From the NCBI RefSeq assembly GCF_014638355.1, contig NZ_BMFK01000003.1, positions 1 to 64,000 on the forward strand: a stretch of 64,000 nt of DNA. The letters run 5' to 3'. Source of the stretch: Priestia taiwanensis. GTDB lineage: Bacteria; Bacillota; Bacilli; Bacillales; Bacillaceae_G. Positions 40,015-47,347 of this stretch are shown here, one piece after another; the stretch's first letter is position 1; every line of letters starts with the position of its first letter. The translations under genes were made by a program, and so were the position numbers. The notes below the pieces were generated by a model that worked only from the letters and a program-made list of their open reading frames with translations, did not search any database and had not been told where the DNA came from.

Positions 40015-40416
40015 TTAATAATTTCCATGAACAAGTAAACTATATTGGGCACCATTAAATTCTTTTACATCAGGATTAGCCTTTGCTATTCCTACTGATA
40101 CCTTGTATTGTTTACCTTTTTTTACCTTAATTGCTTTGTCTTTAACATTTGCTGTTGTAGACCATAAAACATTGCCATCTTCACGGACTGTAATTTTTAA
40201 TATATCTCCATCCGTTTCTGAGTCTGTGAAATTAACACGCATTTCAACATCCTCAGTACCTGAAAATGTATAGTGGTGCATATCTTCTTTCTTTTCAACA
40301 TCCCCGTATCCTGTTTTATTAACCTTAAAATCTGAGATTGAAGCTGCTGAAACTTGTCCTGCAGAAGAAAATGTTAGGCCAGCTGCTAATGCTCCTACTA
40401 CTAATTTCTTTAACAT
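40015..40416 (-). CDS. small secreted protein of unknown function
   Basis: A 133-residue protein with a typical signal peptide (MLKKLVVGALAAGLTF...QVSAAS, cleavage probably after VSA) and a mature part of about 110 residues predicted to be beta-rich. It may be a PPC-like or jelly-roll fold, given HHYTFSGTEDVEMRVNFTD. The start is ATG 40416, with AAAGGGG upstream. It is divergent from a YrpD-like secreted protein gene. Function is unknown. Confidence 0.75.
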   Translation of the reverse strand: MLKKLVVGALAAGLTFSSAGQVSAASISDFKVNKTGYGDVEKKEDMHHYTFSGTEDVEMRVNFTDSETDGDILKITVREDGNVLWSTTANVKDKAIKVKKGKQYKVSVGIAKANPDVKEFNGAQYSLLVHGNY

Positions 40417-40593
40417 GTATTTTACCCCTTTCAAAATTACAACTTATTTGTATTATTTTCCCACTTATTGAAATAATAACATGTTTTTGTCGAAAAGTTT
40501 AGTTATTTGCTTATATTATGAATATTCATTGTGTCAATGAGCATAAAACGCCTTGAAAAAGACATTAAATGACAAAAGATTAGATATTTGAGA

Positions 40594-40652
40594 TAATTTA
40601 TATAATTGTTATATTTTGAATATTAGTTAAAATATAACAATTATATAAATTA
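40594..40652. repeat. 24-bp perfect inverted repeat before the yrpD-like gene
   Basis: TAATTTATATAATTGTTATA plus TTTT (40594-40617) is the exact reverse complement of 40629-40652, with an 11-base loop GAATATTAGTT. It ends 21 bases before the ATG, just upstream of AAGGAG. It could be a large operator or a leader hairpin limiting or stabilising the mRNA. Confidence 0.85.
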
Positions 40653-40673
40653 AAGCGCAAGGAGCGTGCTCAA

Positions 40674-41426
40674 ATGATTAAAAAGTTTACAGTAGGAGTT
40701 TTAACAACAGGACTTATATTTTCTGGGGCTGAAGGAGTATCAGCTATTACACCACTAGCTTCCACACCTTCAGATGCTTTTACAACGACATTTAACATGG
40801 TATCAAATCCTATTCCTCATGGTATTGGTGGAAGAACTATCGTAAATAGTACAGGTTCTACTTTAACAACTAAAGTTACTTTACCAGTAATCAAAGAAAA
40901 TTCTTCGTTCAAAGTAACGGACGGGACTGTTTATGTCTATTCTGGTTTCGCGGGATCTGTAGAATCCGACATTGGATTTCAATATAGTCCAACCTATGAT
41001 GTTTGGAAGCCTTATATGAAGGTGGGAAGTCGAACAAACGATCAAGTTAAATACCTTGAAGGAGGGGCTAATTTTACTGGATCAAATGGCTTTAAACCTG
41101 GAAGTGAAGTACAGCTAACAATATATAAAAATCTAAATGGATCGACAAGAGCTACCTATTGGGGAACTTCTGCTAAAGGATTTACAGGTAGACTTATTTC
41201 AGAAATGCAGAATACAAACGTCGGTTCAATTAAAAATTGGAAAGTTTTATCTACAGTTGCGAACACAGTAGAATCTGAAATTAAAGTAAATAAAGGTTAC
41301 AGTGCTACATTTAGAGATATAACGGTTGATAATAATCCTTCTAGTCTTACAGTTCACGCTCAAGAACATGCTTATACTACTACAAATGGTAATACCGCTA
41401 CTATTAATATAACTAGCAAACAATAA
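40674..41426 (+). CDS. YrpD-family secreted protein
   Basis: A 250-residue protein with a signal peptide (MIKKFTVGVLTTGLIFSGAEGVSA). The mature part matches B. subtilis YrpD from memory: HGIGGRTIVNS, VYSGFAGSVESDIGFQYSPT, VWKPYMKVGS and VQLTIYKNLNGSTRATYWGT. Function is unknown; it is likely an extracellular beta-sandwich protein. CAAGGAGCG precedes the ATG, and a 24-bp inverted repeat lies directly upstream. Confidence 0.8.
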   Translation: MIKKFTVGVLTTGLIFSGAEGVSAITPLASTPSDAFTTTFNMVSNPIPHGIGGRTIVNSTGSTLTTKVTLPVIKENSSFKVTDGTVYVYSGFAGSVESDIGFQYSPTYDVWKPYMKVGSRTNDQVKYLEGGANFTGSNGFKPGSEVQLTIYKNLNGSTRATYWGTSAKGFTGRLISEMQNTNVGSIKNWKVLSTVANTVESEIKVNKGYSATFRDITVDNNPSSLTVHAQEHAYTTTNGNTATINITSKQ

Positions 41427-41430
41427 ATAC

Positions 41431-41467
41431 ATGAAAAAGAGCCATCTATCCAGACGGCTCTTTTTCA
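41431..41467 (+). terminator. CATCTA-type hairpin T1, terminator of the yrpD-like gene
   Basis: ATGAAAAAGAGCC pairs with GGCTCTTTTTCAT around ATCTATCCAGAC. The loop sequence recurs in other hairpins of this island and is nearly identical to the one at 45615. Confidence 0.85.
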
Positions 41468-41573
41468 TATACTGGTGACTAATCTACTTATAACATTGCT
41501 AAGTGGTATCTTCATACTAACATGTTGATGCTCACAAATTTTATATAAGTAATGAATATTCATGGTTTCCTAC

Positions 41574-41611
41574 TATAGCGGTGAACAGGATCCGATTACT
41601 TTGAACGCTAT
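41574..41611 (+). repeat. short (deleted) copy of the 73-nt element
   Basis: Starts with TATAGCGGTGAACAGGAT, identical to the first 18 bases of the copy at 42408, and ends with CGCTAT, which can pair with ATAGCG at its start. The middle is only about 14 bases long, so it looks like an internally deleted copy. Confidence 0.65.
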
Positions 41612-41635
41612 TATTATATAAAACAGCATCAAACA

Positions 41636-42283
41636 TTATAATATAATTTTACTATCAAAAAATTGATTGCACTGTTGAGGTGTTATATTAGTCCCTCCTA
41701 TATTTGGATACATTAAATTATCAGAATCTGCATTATGTATAGGGTCATTAGGAAACGGGTTAGGATCGTTAGCAGAACCATTCTTATTACTGAAATTAAG
41801 TACATGTCCTAACTCATGTGCTAAAGTTGGGGGATCAGCCGATTCACTTACGAGAATAAGGTAATTAGAATTATCACCACCTATTTCAAGTTGATGTGTA
41901 TAACCAATATATGTAGAAGGCTGACCATTTTCAACAAAACGATTACCTTCTACAAAACAAACTAATACATTTATTTCTGGAAAATACCCTTTCATTTTAG
42001 TGTAGACATCTACGGCGTCTTGAGAAAAATTAGTTCCTACATCTATATTTTCTGCTACTAATTGAGTGTCAGATGTTGCATACGAATCAGCTCCACTCGG
42101 ATATGCCCAAACATTTCTAATCGTAAAAGTTCTATCACAAGATAAAAATAGAGATTCAGCGTCTCTCATATGTTGAGTTATTCTTGTGTGTCCATCACCA
42201 CCAGTATTTGCATTTTTTGAATACCACATTTGTGCATTAATATAATTTCCACTAGGTATTGGAGTTCTTGGATGCCTACCCAT
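41636..42283 (-). CDS. metzincin-like zinc metalloprotease
   Basis: A 215-residue protein with the zinc site H156-E-L-G-H160 (LAHELGHVLNF), a later histidine H183 and a Met-turn NLMYP at M191. This layout belongs to metzincin-like or related peptidases. There is no signal peptide, unusual for this type, so it either acts in the cytoplasm or leaves by another route. AGGAGG lies upstream of the ATG at 42283. It is placed between two copies of the 73-nt element family. The exact peptidase family is not recognised. Confidence 0.7.
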   Translation of the reverse strand: MGRHPRTPIPSGNYINAQMWYSKNANTGGDGHTRITQHMRDAESLFLSCDRTFTIRNVWAYPSGADSYATSDTQLVAENIDVGTNFSQDAVDVYTKMKGYFPEINVLVCFVEGNRFVENGQPSTYIGYTHQLEIGGDNSNYLILVSESADPPTLAHELGHVLNFSNKNGSANDPNPFPNDPIHNADSDNLMYPNIGGTNITPQQCNQFFDSKIIL

Positions 42284-42374
42284 TTTTCATATTCCTCCTA
42301 GAATTTAATTAAATCATATGTATTTTGTATAAAAAGTCATAACATTATACTTGAATTAAAAATATACTAATATG

Positions 42375-42406
42375 CAAAAAGCTCCATCTAATAGATGGGG
42401 CTTTTT
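42375..42406. terminator. CATCTA-type hairpin T2
   Basis: AAAAAGCTCCATCT pairs with AGATGGGGCTTTTT (one mismatch). Its T run abuts the 73-nt element at 42408. No gene ends here on the plus strand. Confidence 0.75.
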
Positions 42407-42407
42407 C

Positions 42408-42480
42408 TATAGCGGTGAACAGGATGTATATTGCAGGAATCGTTGATACTACGCACTTTCTCACCGCTTCGAGCGCTATA
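42408..42480 (+). repeat. 73-nt structured element, copy 1
   Basis: TATAGCG (first 7 bases) pairs with CGCTATA (last 7). AGCGGTGA near the start can alternatively pair with TCACCGCT near the end. CAGGAT and ATCGTT are shared with copies 2 and 3. It is preceded by a T run and followed after 7 bases by hairpin T3. Confidence 0.8.
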
Positions 42481-42487
42481 CGATATT

Positions 42488-42518
42488 AAAAAGAGCCATC
42501 TACGATAGATAGCTCTTT
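42488..42518 (-). terminator. CATCTA-type hairpin T3, terminator of the OLD gene
   Basis: AAAAAGAGC-CATCTA pairs with TAGAT-AGCTCTTT around CGA; it ends in a T run on the minus strand. Confidence 0.8.
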
Positions 42519-42538
42519 CCTAATTAACCTGTATTACT

Positions 42539-44461
42539 TTATTCCACTGCAGCTAACACTTCCACCTGTTCCTGGCCATCAGTTACACCATACAATTTAT
42601 TAAATAGCATAGTGAAATTGTCGATGGTTTCTTGACTCAGTTTGACTTCTTCATCACTTTGCATTTTATTGCTAAAATCTTTTGCAGGTAATACTTTTCC
42701 TTTTTTAAGCAAACTAGAATTCTTTTTCCCCTCATCATCTTTGGTTCTTGGTCTTTCCAAAACATATTTAAAGAAATCCGCTTTTGAGAATAAATCTTCA
42801 ATTGCATCTCCAGTTTTGTCACTTACAATAACAATTTCCTTTTTCGTCAACTTCAGGTCTCTCTCTAACTCTCTTCTCTCATCATTTCCTGCTTTATCGT
42901 TGTCCAATAAAACTTTAAAGTTTATGCCCCATCCCATTAATAACGACGCTAATTGATCTATTTTTGAAGCACCTATACTTGGAATAAACCTCATCGTTCC
43001 ATCAACAACATTTATATGTGGTTTTAGTGCTTCTAAATAGTAATAATCCGATATTCCCTCCACAATTGTATTACAACTTCCAAATGATCCGAAACTATTT
43101 GATAAATCTAAACCAATAGCTGTCATAATAGGAGTATAAACATCTTGTTGAGCCTTGGTTTTTTGGGGTATTTTTTCTGCATGATGTACTTTATTTTCAA
43201 TAATTGTCATATTTTCATTATCCCTAGCCACTAATCGAATTCGTCCTAAAGTATCTGGGTTTATTAAATAAGGGCTATGCGTTGTAAAAATAATTTGATT
43301 TGATTTTGATATAAGCTCTAAAGCTTTTAAGACATCATTCTGTGCCTTAGGATGCAAATAAGCACCTATTTCATCTAATAAAATGATATCTCCCTTTTTT
43401 TGAACTGCATTCATTGTAAAGAAGAATGATAAGAACCACTGAAATCCTTTGCTACGTTGACTAGGTATGAAATCAACATCACTTTCCCCATCATAAATGT
43501 ATATATCTAATGCATTATTAACACCCACATTAAACTCTAACCTGATATCATTTTGTGAGTATGCACGTTGAAATAATGTAGTAATATCTTGCGATATTCT
43601 ATCTAATCCCCTTTTTATTTCTCGATTAGTCATATCTTCTATACTTTTTTCTACATCAGCTGCTAATATTTCTTTAATATAGTGACTCCACAATTCTACA
43701 TTTTTATCTAATAAATATGTAGAATCCAGTAACGGTTGTTCAAACGAACTGAGTATCTTAAATTCAGGGATTTTCATATTGGACCTAAAATCTGCATAGC
43801 GGTTTTCTATAAGGCTGTTCATTTTTTTAAAATGAGAAAACACTCTATCAAGTAATTTTTCCATCCCTACTCCAGCCTTGTTATTTAAATTAACATGGCT
43901 CACTCTTGAATCATATAAATTCTCTATTTGTTCTTCGTATTCTCTACACCAAGAAATAGGATTATCTATTTCAATAAAGTTTTTTACAAACTCATTTCCT
44001 CTAGATAAAAGTGTAAATAGTTCCTTATCTACTCCATCTGTGTTATTCATTATTTCTATCATTTCTTTATAATGATATTCAATTTTACCTAAATCATTTT
44101 TAGTGAAAAAATATTGTTGAAATGTTCCATACTCAAACTGAACATCTGAATCTAAACGTTTATACATTATCCATGTATAAGGCTCTTTTCTGTCTTCATT
44201 TTGAAAAGGTATTGGCGCAAAATCTTTTGAATCTAATTTAAAAGACACCTCTACCATAGGATGACACTTTTCCCTACTCTTTTTCTCTGGATAATCTTCC
44301 TCTGTAAAACCACCATTAGAAAATACTTCTAATGCTCTTAAAATATTACTCTTTCCACTCTCGTTCTGCCCAGCTAACACTGTAAGCATCGGATCTATGT
44401 ATAATTTGCCTGTATCTTCAATCGATCGAAAATCCTTTATTCTGACCCATTCTACTTTCAT
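42539..44461 (-). CDS. OLD-family ATP-dependent nuclease (AAA ATPase + TOPRIM)
   Basis: A 640-residue protein. An SMC/ABC-type ATPase starts with Walker A GQNESGKS (31-38), has a signature-like PSQRSKGFQW (333-342), Walker B GDIILLDE (357-364) and an H-loop THS (394-396). A C-terminal TOPRIM domain follows with E468 (TIVEG), D520-N-D522 (LLDNDKAG) and E555. This is the architecture of OLD-family DNA nucleases, such as P2 Old and GajA of Gabija, which act in phage defence. No UvrD-type helicase (GajB) or other partner is adjacent, so it resembles stand-alone class-1 OLD proteins. No signal or membrane segment is seen. It is flanked by 73-nt elements. Confidence 0.88.
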   Translation of the reverse strand: MKVEWVRIKDFRSIEDTGKLYIDPMLTVLAGQNESGKSNILRALEVFSNGGFTEEDYPEKKSREKCHPMVEVSFKLDSKDFAPIPFQNEDRKEPYTWIMYKRLDSDVQFEYGTFQQYFFTKNDLGKIEYHYKEMIEIMNNTDGVDKELFTLLSRGNEFVKNFIEIDNPISWCREYEEQIENLYDSRVSHVNLNNKAGVGMEKLLDRVFSHFKKMNSLIENRYADFRSNMKIPEFKILSSFEQPLLDSTYLLDKNVELWSHYIKEILAADVEKSIEDMTNREIKRGLDRISQDITTLFQRAYSQNDIRLEFNVGVNNALDIYIYDGESDVDFIPSQRSKGFQWFLSFFFTMNAVQKKGDIILLDEIGAYLHPKAQNDVLKALELISKSNQIIFTTHSPYLINPDTLGRIRLVARDNENMTIIENKVHHAEKIPQKTKAQQDVYTPIMTAIGLDLSNSFGSFGSCNTIVEGISDYYYLEALKPHINVVDGTMRFIPSIGASKIDQLASLLMGWGINFKVLLDNDKAGNDERRELERDLKLTKKEIVIVSDKTGDAIEDLFSKADFFKYVLERPRTKDDEGKKNSSLLKKGKVLPAKDFSNKMQSDEEVKLSQETIDNFTMLFNKLYGVTDGQEQVEVLAAVE

Positions 44462-44581
44462 AATAAGTACCTACCTTTTCCTAAATAACTATTCTACTAT
44501 GGAAATATTACCATGTAATAGCAGAAGGGATATACAAAAATGGTATATTTGGATTTTATATAGGAATTGAATGTACTACGA

Positions 44582-44608
44582 AAGTCCGTCCGATGGATGT
44601 AGCTTTTT
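44582..44608. terminator. degenerate CATCTA-type hairpin T4
   Basis: AAAG-TCCGTCC-GA-TGGATGTA-GCTTTTT is an imperfect hairpin with a T run directly before the 73-nt element at 44610. It is the weakest member of the family. Confidence 0.5.
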
Positions 44609-44609
44609 C

Positions 44610-44682
44610 TATAGCGGTGACCAGGATACTCATCGTAGTAATCGTTACTACCACGCGCTTTCTCATCGCTTTTAGCGCTATA
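44610..44682 (+). repeat. 73-nt structured element, copy 2
   Basis: Same length as copies 1 and 3. It has TATAGCG/CGCTATA ends, AGCGGTGA with TCATCGCT (one wobble), and a perfect inner hairpin GTAGTAA-TCG-TTACTAC. After 6 bases comes AAAAAATCTATCAACATGG, a remnant of a CATCTA-type hairpin. Confidence 0.8.
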
Positions 44683-44792
44683 TAATACAAAAAATCTATC
44701 AACATGGTACTTCGTTATATTTGTAATATAGTTACTGATATGTTATATATTGTAATAAGTTTGATTATTAATTTACTAGGGGAGAGAGTATT

Positions 44793-45077
44793 ATGAAAAA
44801 AATGGCTTTAACAACGCTTGCACTAGGTATATCTTTTACAGCAATGTTTGGTCTTTCAAGTGGTACTGCAGAAGCATCTAGTCACAATTATAAAACTGTA
44901 GCAGAATACAAAAAAAATGAAGTTTCGAGACATGAAGTAAAAATTAAAGGTAAATGGGTTAAATGTGTTGTGTCACAATATTACCGCCGCGAAGTTACAA
45001 CTTGTACAAAACATAAAGGTGAAAAGAAAGTTACACATTGGGTTAGCTATTCAAAATCTCATAGCCACGCTCATTAA
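44793..45077 (+). CDS. small secreted protein, two cysteines, histidine-rich tail
   Basis: A 94-residue protein with a signal peptide (cleavage probably after AEA, about residue 29). The mature part of about 65 residues is basic, with two cysteines (one possible disulfide), WVKCVVSQYYRREVTTC, and ends SKSHSHAH. GGGGAGAGAG precedes the ATG. Function is unknown; a secreted peptide or toxin-like role is possible but nothing in the sequence proves it. No immunity or export gene is recognisable, except that a small membrane protein gene lies next to it on the opposite strand. Confidence 0.7.
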   Translation: MKKMALTTLALGISFTAMFGLSSGTAEASSHNYKTVAEYKKNEVSRHEVKIKGKWVKCVVSQYYRREVTTCTKHKGEKKVTHWVSYSKSHSHAH

Positions 45078-45126
45078 AATCAATAAGACTTAAATAATAT
45101 AAAATTATTAGATTAACCATTCTATT

Positions 45127-45163
45127 AAAAAAGCAGACATCTATCAACGATGCTCTGCTTTTT
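45127..45163 (+). terminator. CATCTA-type hairpin T5, terminator of the 44793 gene
   Basis: AAAAAGCAGA pairs with TCTGCTTTTT around CATCTATCAACGATGC. Confidence 0.8.
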
Positions 45164-45176
45164 ATATTTGCCTACG

Positions 45177-45209
45177 AAAAAATAGCCATCTATCTAGATG
45201 GCCATTTTC
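45177..45209 (-). terminator. CATCTA-type hairpin T6, terminator of the 45230 gene
   Basis: AAAAT-A-GCCATCT pairs with AGATGGC-C-ATTTT. Confidence 0.75.
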
Positions 45210-45229
45210 ATTACTCAGACATGGTTATA

Positions 45230-45427
45230 TTATTCGTTTGAAACTTGAACTTTTTGGTCATATATAATGGACCCTAAAGTTGCTCCGAAATATAAAGCAC
45301 CTCCAAAGGCTGATAAATTAAACTCACCATAAAAGATCAAGTCACTTACAAAGATTGCAGAAAATATAATTGTTAAAGGCATAACAATACCTTTTCTTTT
45401 GAAGATAGAATTAAACCTAGAAATCAT
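45230..45427 (-). CDS. small two-helix membrane protein
   Basis: A 65-residue protein with hydrophobic segments at about residues 14-32 and 38-54 and a basic N-terminus. GGTGAT precedes the ATG. I do not recognise the family. It is convergent with the small secreted protein gene at 44793, with only hairpins between, and could be its partner (speculation). Confidence 0.55.
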   Translation of the reverse strand: MISRFNSIFKRKGIVMPLTIIFSAIFVSDLIFYGEFNLSAFGGALYFGATLGSIIYDQKVQVSNE

Positions 45428-45499
45428 TATAAATCACCTATCCAATAGCTATATTTTATATCAAAAAAATACCATAAAAACTAATAATAGTCTATATAA

Positions 45500-45534
45500 G
45501 CTAGATTACAGTATTACGGATCTAGCTTTTTTTT
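45500..45534. terminator. hairpin preceding copy 3 of the 73-nt element
   Basis: GCTAGAT pairs with ATCTAGC around a 13-base loop and is followed by eight Ts that run into the element. It occupies the same place as T2 and T4. Confidence 0.65.
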
Positions 45535-45535
45535 A

Positions 45536-45608
45536 TATAGCGATGATCAGGATACTCATCATGGAGATCGTTGCCACTACACGTTTTCTCACCACTTCGA
45601 GCGCTATG
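45536..45608 (+). repeat. 73-nt structured element, copy 3
   Basis: TATAGCG pairs with CGCTATG (one wobble). The alternative inner pairing is weaker than in copies 1 and 2. CAGGATACTCATC is shared with copy 2. After 6 bases hairpin T7 begins. Confidence 0.78.
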
Positions 45609-45614
45609 CAATAT

Positions 45615-45645
45615 AAAAAGGGCCATCTATCCAGACGGCCCTTTT
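45615..45645 (-). terminator. CATCTA-type hairpin T7, terminator of the GIY-YIG gene
   Basis: AAAAGGGCC pairs with GGCCCTTTT around ATCTATCCAGAC, the same loop as T1. It serves the minus-strand gene ending at 45717. Confidence 0.8.
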
Positions 45646-45716
45646 CATTACTCATAGTAGGAAGGTTGTACTTTTACTTTAGCACAGTGTTAGTGCTTCA
45701 CATATTGGGAAAAATA

Positions 45717-47258
45717 TTAAACAGCTTGCAAAGTCTTCTTTTCAAGTTGGATAGATTTTCTGAAATCTTCAGCTGCAGCTAACTTTGTAAATTCAACTGT
45801 CTTGTTGTGGTTTTTCTTCACAATATTTTCTATTTCAGCCAACTCAACTCGAAAGAATTCTTTTCTTTCGTTTACCTTGTTCACTCGTTTATCCGTAAAT
45901 GCTTGGTGAAGAGCATTTTCTAAAGCAGGAGCATCTTCGCTAAAGATCATTCCATGTACATCGAATGTAAACGGAACCGATGCATCCCCTAGTTCCTTTA
46001 CGCGATCCATAGGTTCTAAACGACGAGTCATACCAATTTTAAATACATTTCCACCAAACGAACCTATGTTTGAAATTATGTATACGTAACCAGCACGGGT
46101 GTTTTGTACTCTGTACAATACATCTTCTTTATTTTTCCTTGTTTGATCCAGCTGTGCTTCCAATTCTTTAAGCTTCTCAATTAATTTAGCTTGTTGGTTT
46201 TCATTTGTTTCAGTCATTTGCATTTTTAACTTTTCAATTGCTTGTTCGAAGTGCTTTTCTTCTTTTTCCACTTTCTCTTTTGCTTTTTCTAACTCTTTTA
46301 ATGCTTTCGCTTCTTCTCGCATACGTTCTTTTATCTCAAGTTGCTCTTCTTTTTCTTCCTGTTTCATTTGTTCAAATGAATACTTTAAGTACAACTCTTC
46401 GACCTTTAATTTTAAATAACCTGGTGTGATTGATACTTGCTGCATATCAGTGAGTTTGTTCAATTCATCAAAAATCTTTTTAATCCTTTTCTCACTTGCT
46501 TCCAGGTTAGAGTATTTTACTTTTGTGATAATATTATCGCATTCATTATTAAATGCTCTCAAAGTAAGTTTAATTGTATCAAGTATGAACTCCTTACCTT
46601 TCTTTTTATCATCTCCAATTGTCCAGTCCAAACGATGAAATGTAGCTTCTTTATCTTTAACCAGTTTCTTTTGTTTTTGTCGGATCTCATTCAATTTGTT
46701 TTGGAATGCTTCTGACGTTTCAAAACCATACTTTGGATTTGTAAATCCATATGATTGCATAAGTATGTCATCTTTTAGAAGGATAACTTCTCTTTGTAAA
46801 CTATCAATTTCTTCAATGATTGCTTGTTTATTGGATGTGAACCCTTCAATATCCTCGCTCAATTTTTGTTTAAGTTCGGTTAGATTTACAAGTGATTGAA
46901 CATCCTCAATTCTTTTTACAAGGTCATCCTTTTCTTTATTCATATTATCGATTTGAGAGGAAAGGGTATTTTTCACTTCTGTTAGATCTGTAATAGGCTT
47001 GAAAGTTTCAAGCTCCGCTAGAATTTCTTGTTTAGTTAATGTTAGATTTTGCAACTCTTCATTAAGACTAGCAATTTGCTCTTTAACATCTACAATTTTA
47101 TCAAGTCCATTTTTTTCCCAAAGCTGTTGTACTTTCTTCATTTCCTTATTCCGGTTAATAATAAGTAAAATTGCGACGATTGGAGGGATGACCAGGAACC
47201 ATAATGCAAATAAAATTCCAGTTACCCATGGTGAATACAGAGATTTTTCTTTATACAT
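45717..47258 (-). CDS. membrane-anchored DUF4041 / GIY-YIG (T5orf172) protein
   Basis: A 513-residue protein. A transmembrane segment (about residues 13-34) is followed by a long coiled coil (about 40-160), a DUF4041-like region (about 165-300), a second charged coiled coil (about 300-380) and a C-terminal GIY-YIG nuclease domain of the T5orf172 type. The last (about 388-475) shows YVYIISN, FKIGMTRR, ALENALH and ERKEFFRV. This architecture occurs in prophages and defence-rich islands; DNA cleavage is expected from the fold but not established. AGGAG precedes the ATG. It ends the island's gene series next to a truncated phosphotransferase gene. Confidence 0.82.
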   Translation of the reverse strand: MYKEKSLYSPWVTGILFALWFLVIPPIVAILLIINRNKEMKKVQQLWEKNGLDKIVDVKEQIASLNEELQNLTLTKQEILAELETFKPITDLTEVKNTLSSQIDNMNKEKDDLVKRIEDVQSLVNLTELKQKLSEDIEGFTSNKQAIIEEIDSLQREVILLKDDILMQSYGFTNPKYGFETSEAFQNKLNEIRQKQKKLVKDKEATFHRLDWTIGDDKKKGKEFILDTIKLTLRAFNNECDNIITKVKYSNLEASEKRIKKIFDELNKLTDMQQVSITPGYLKLKVEELYLKYSFEQMKQEEKEEQLEIKERMREEAKALKELEKAKEKVEKEEKHFEQAIEKLKMQMTETNENQQAKLIEKLKELEAQLDQTRKNKEDVLYRVQNTRAGYVYIISNIGSFGGNVFKIGMTRRLEPMDRVKELGDASVPFTFDVHGMIFSEDAPALENALHQAFTDKRVNKVNERKEFFRVELAEIENIVKKNHNKTVEFTKLAAAEDFRKSIQLEKKTLQAV

Positions 47259-47347
47259 AGTTTTCTTTTCTCCTTCGGATACGGTTTTTTTTACGACTAT
47301 TCAATTAAAGACCACCTAGGTCCATCTGTCCGTAATCGACACCTGGA

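Larger units (their letters stand above)
44462..44792. other. intergenic stretch with hairpin T4 and copy 2 of the 73-nt element
   Basis: No gene. It contains the OLD promoter region (44462-44580), hairpin and element at 44582-44682, then a very AT-rich region leading to the small secreted protein gene at 44793. Confidence 0.6.

Noticed and set aside
42408..45608. Classical integron attC sites
   Set aside because: The element ends are TATAGCG/CGCTATA, not RYYYAAC/GTTRRRY, and no tyrosine integrase is in the window; only the cassette-like layout is similar.
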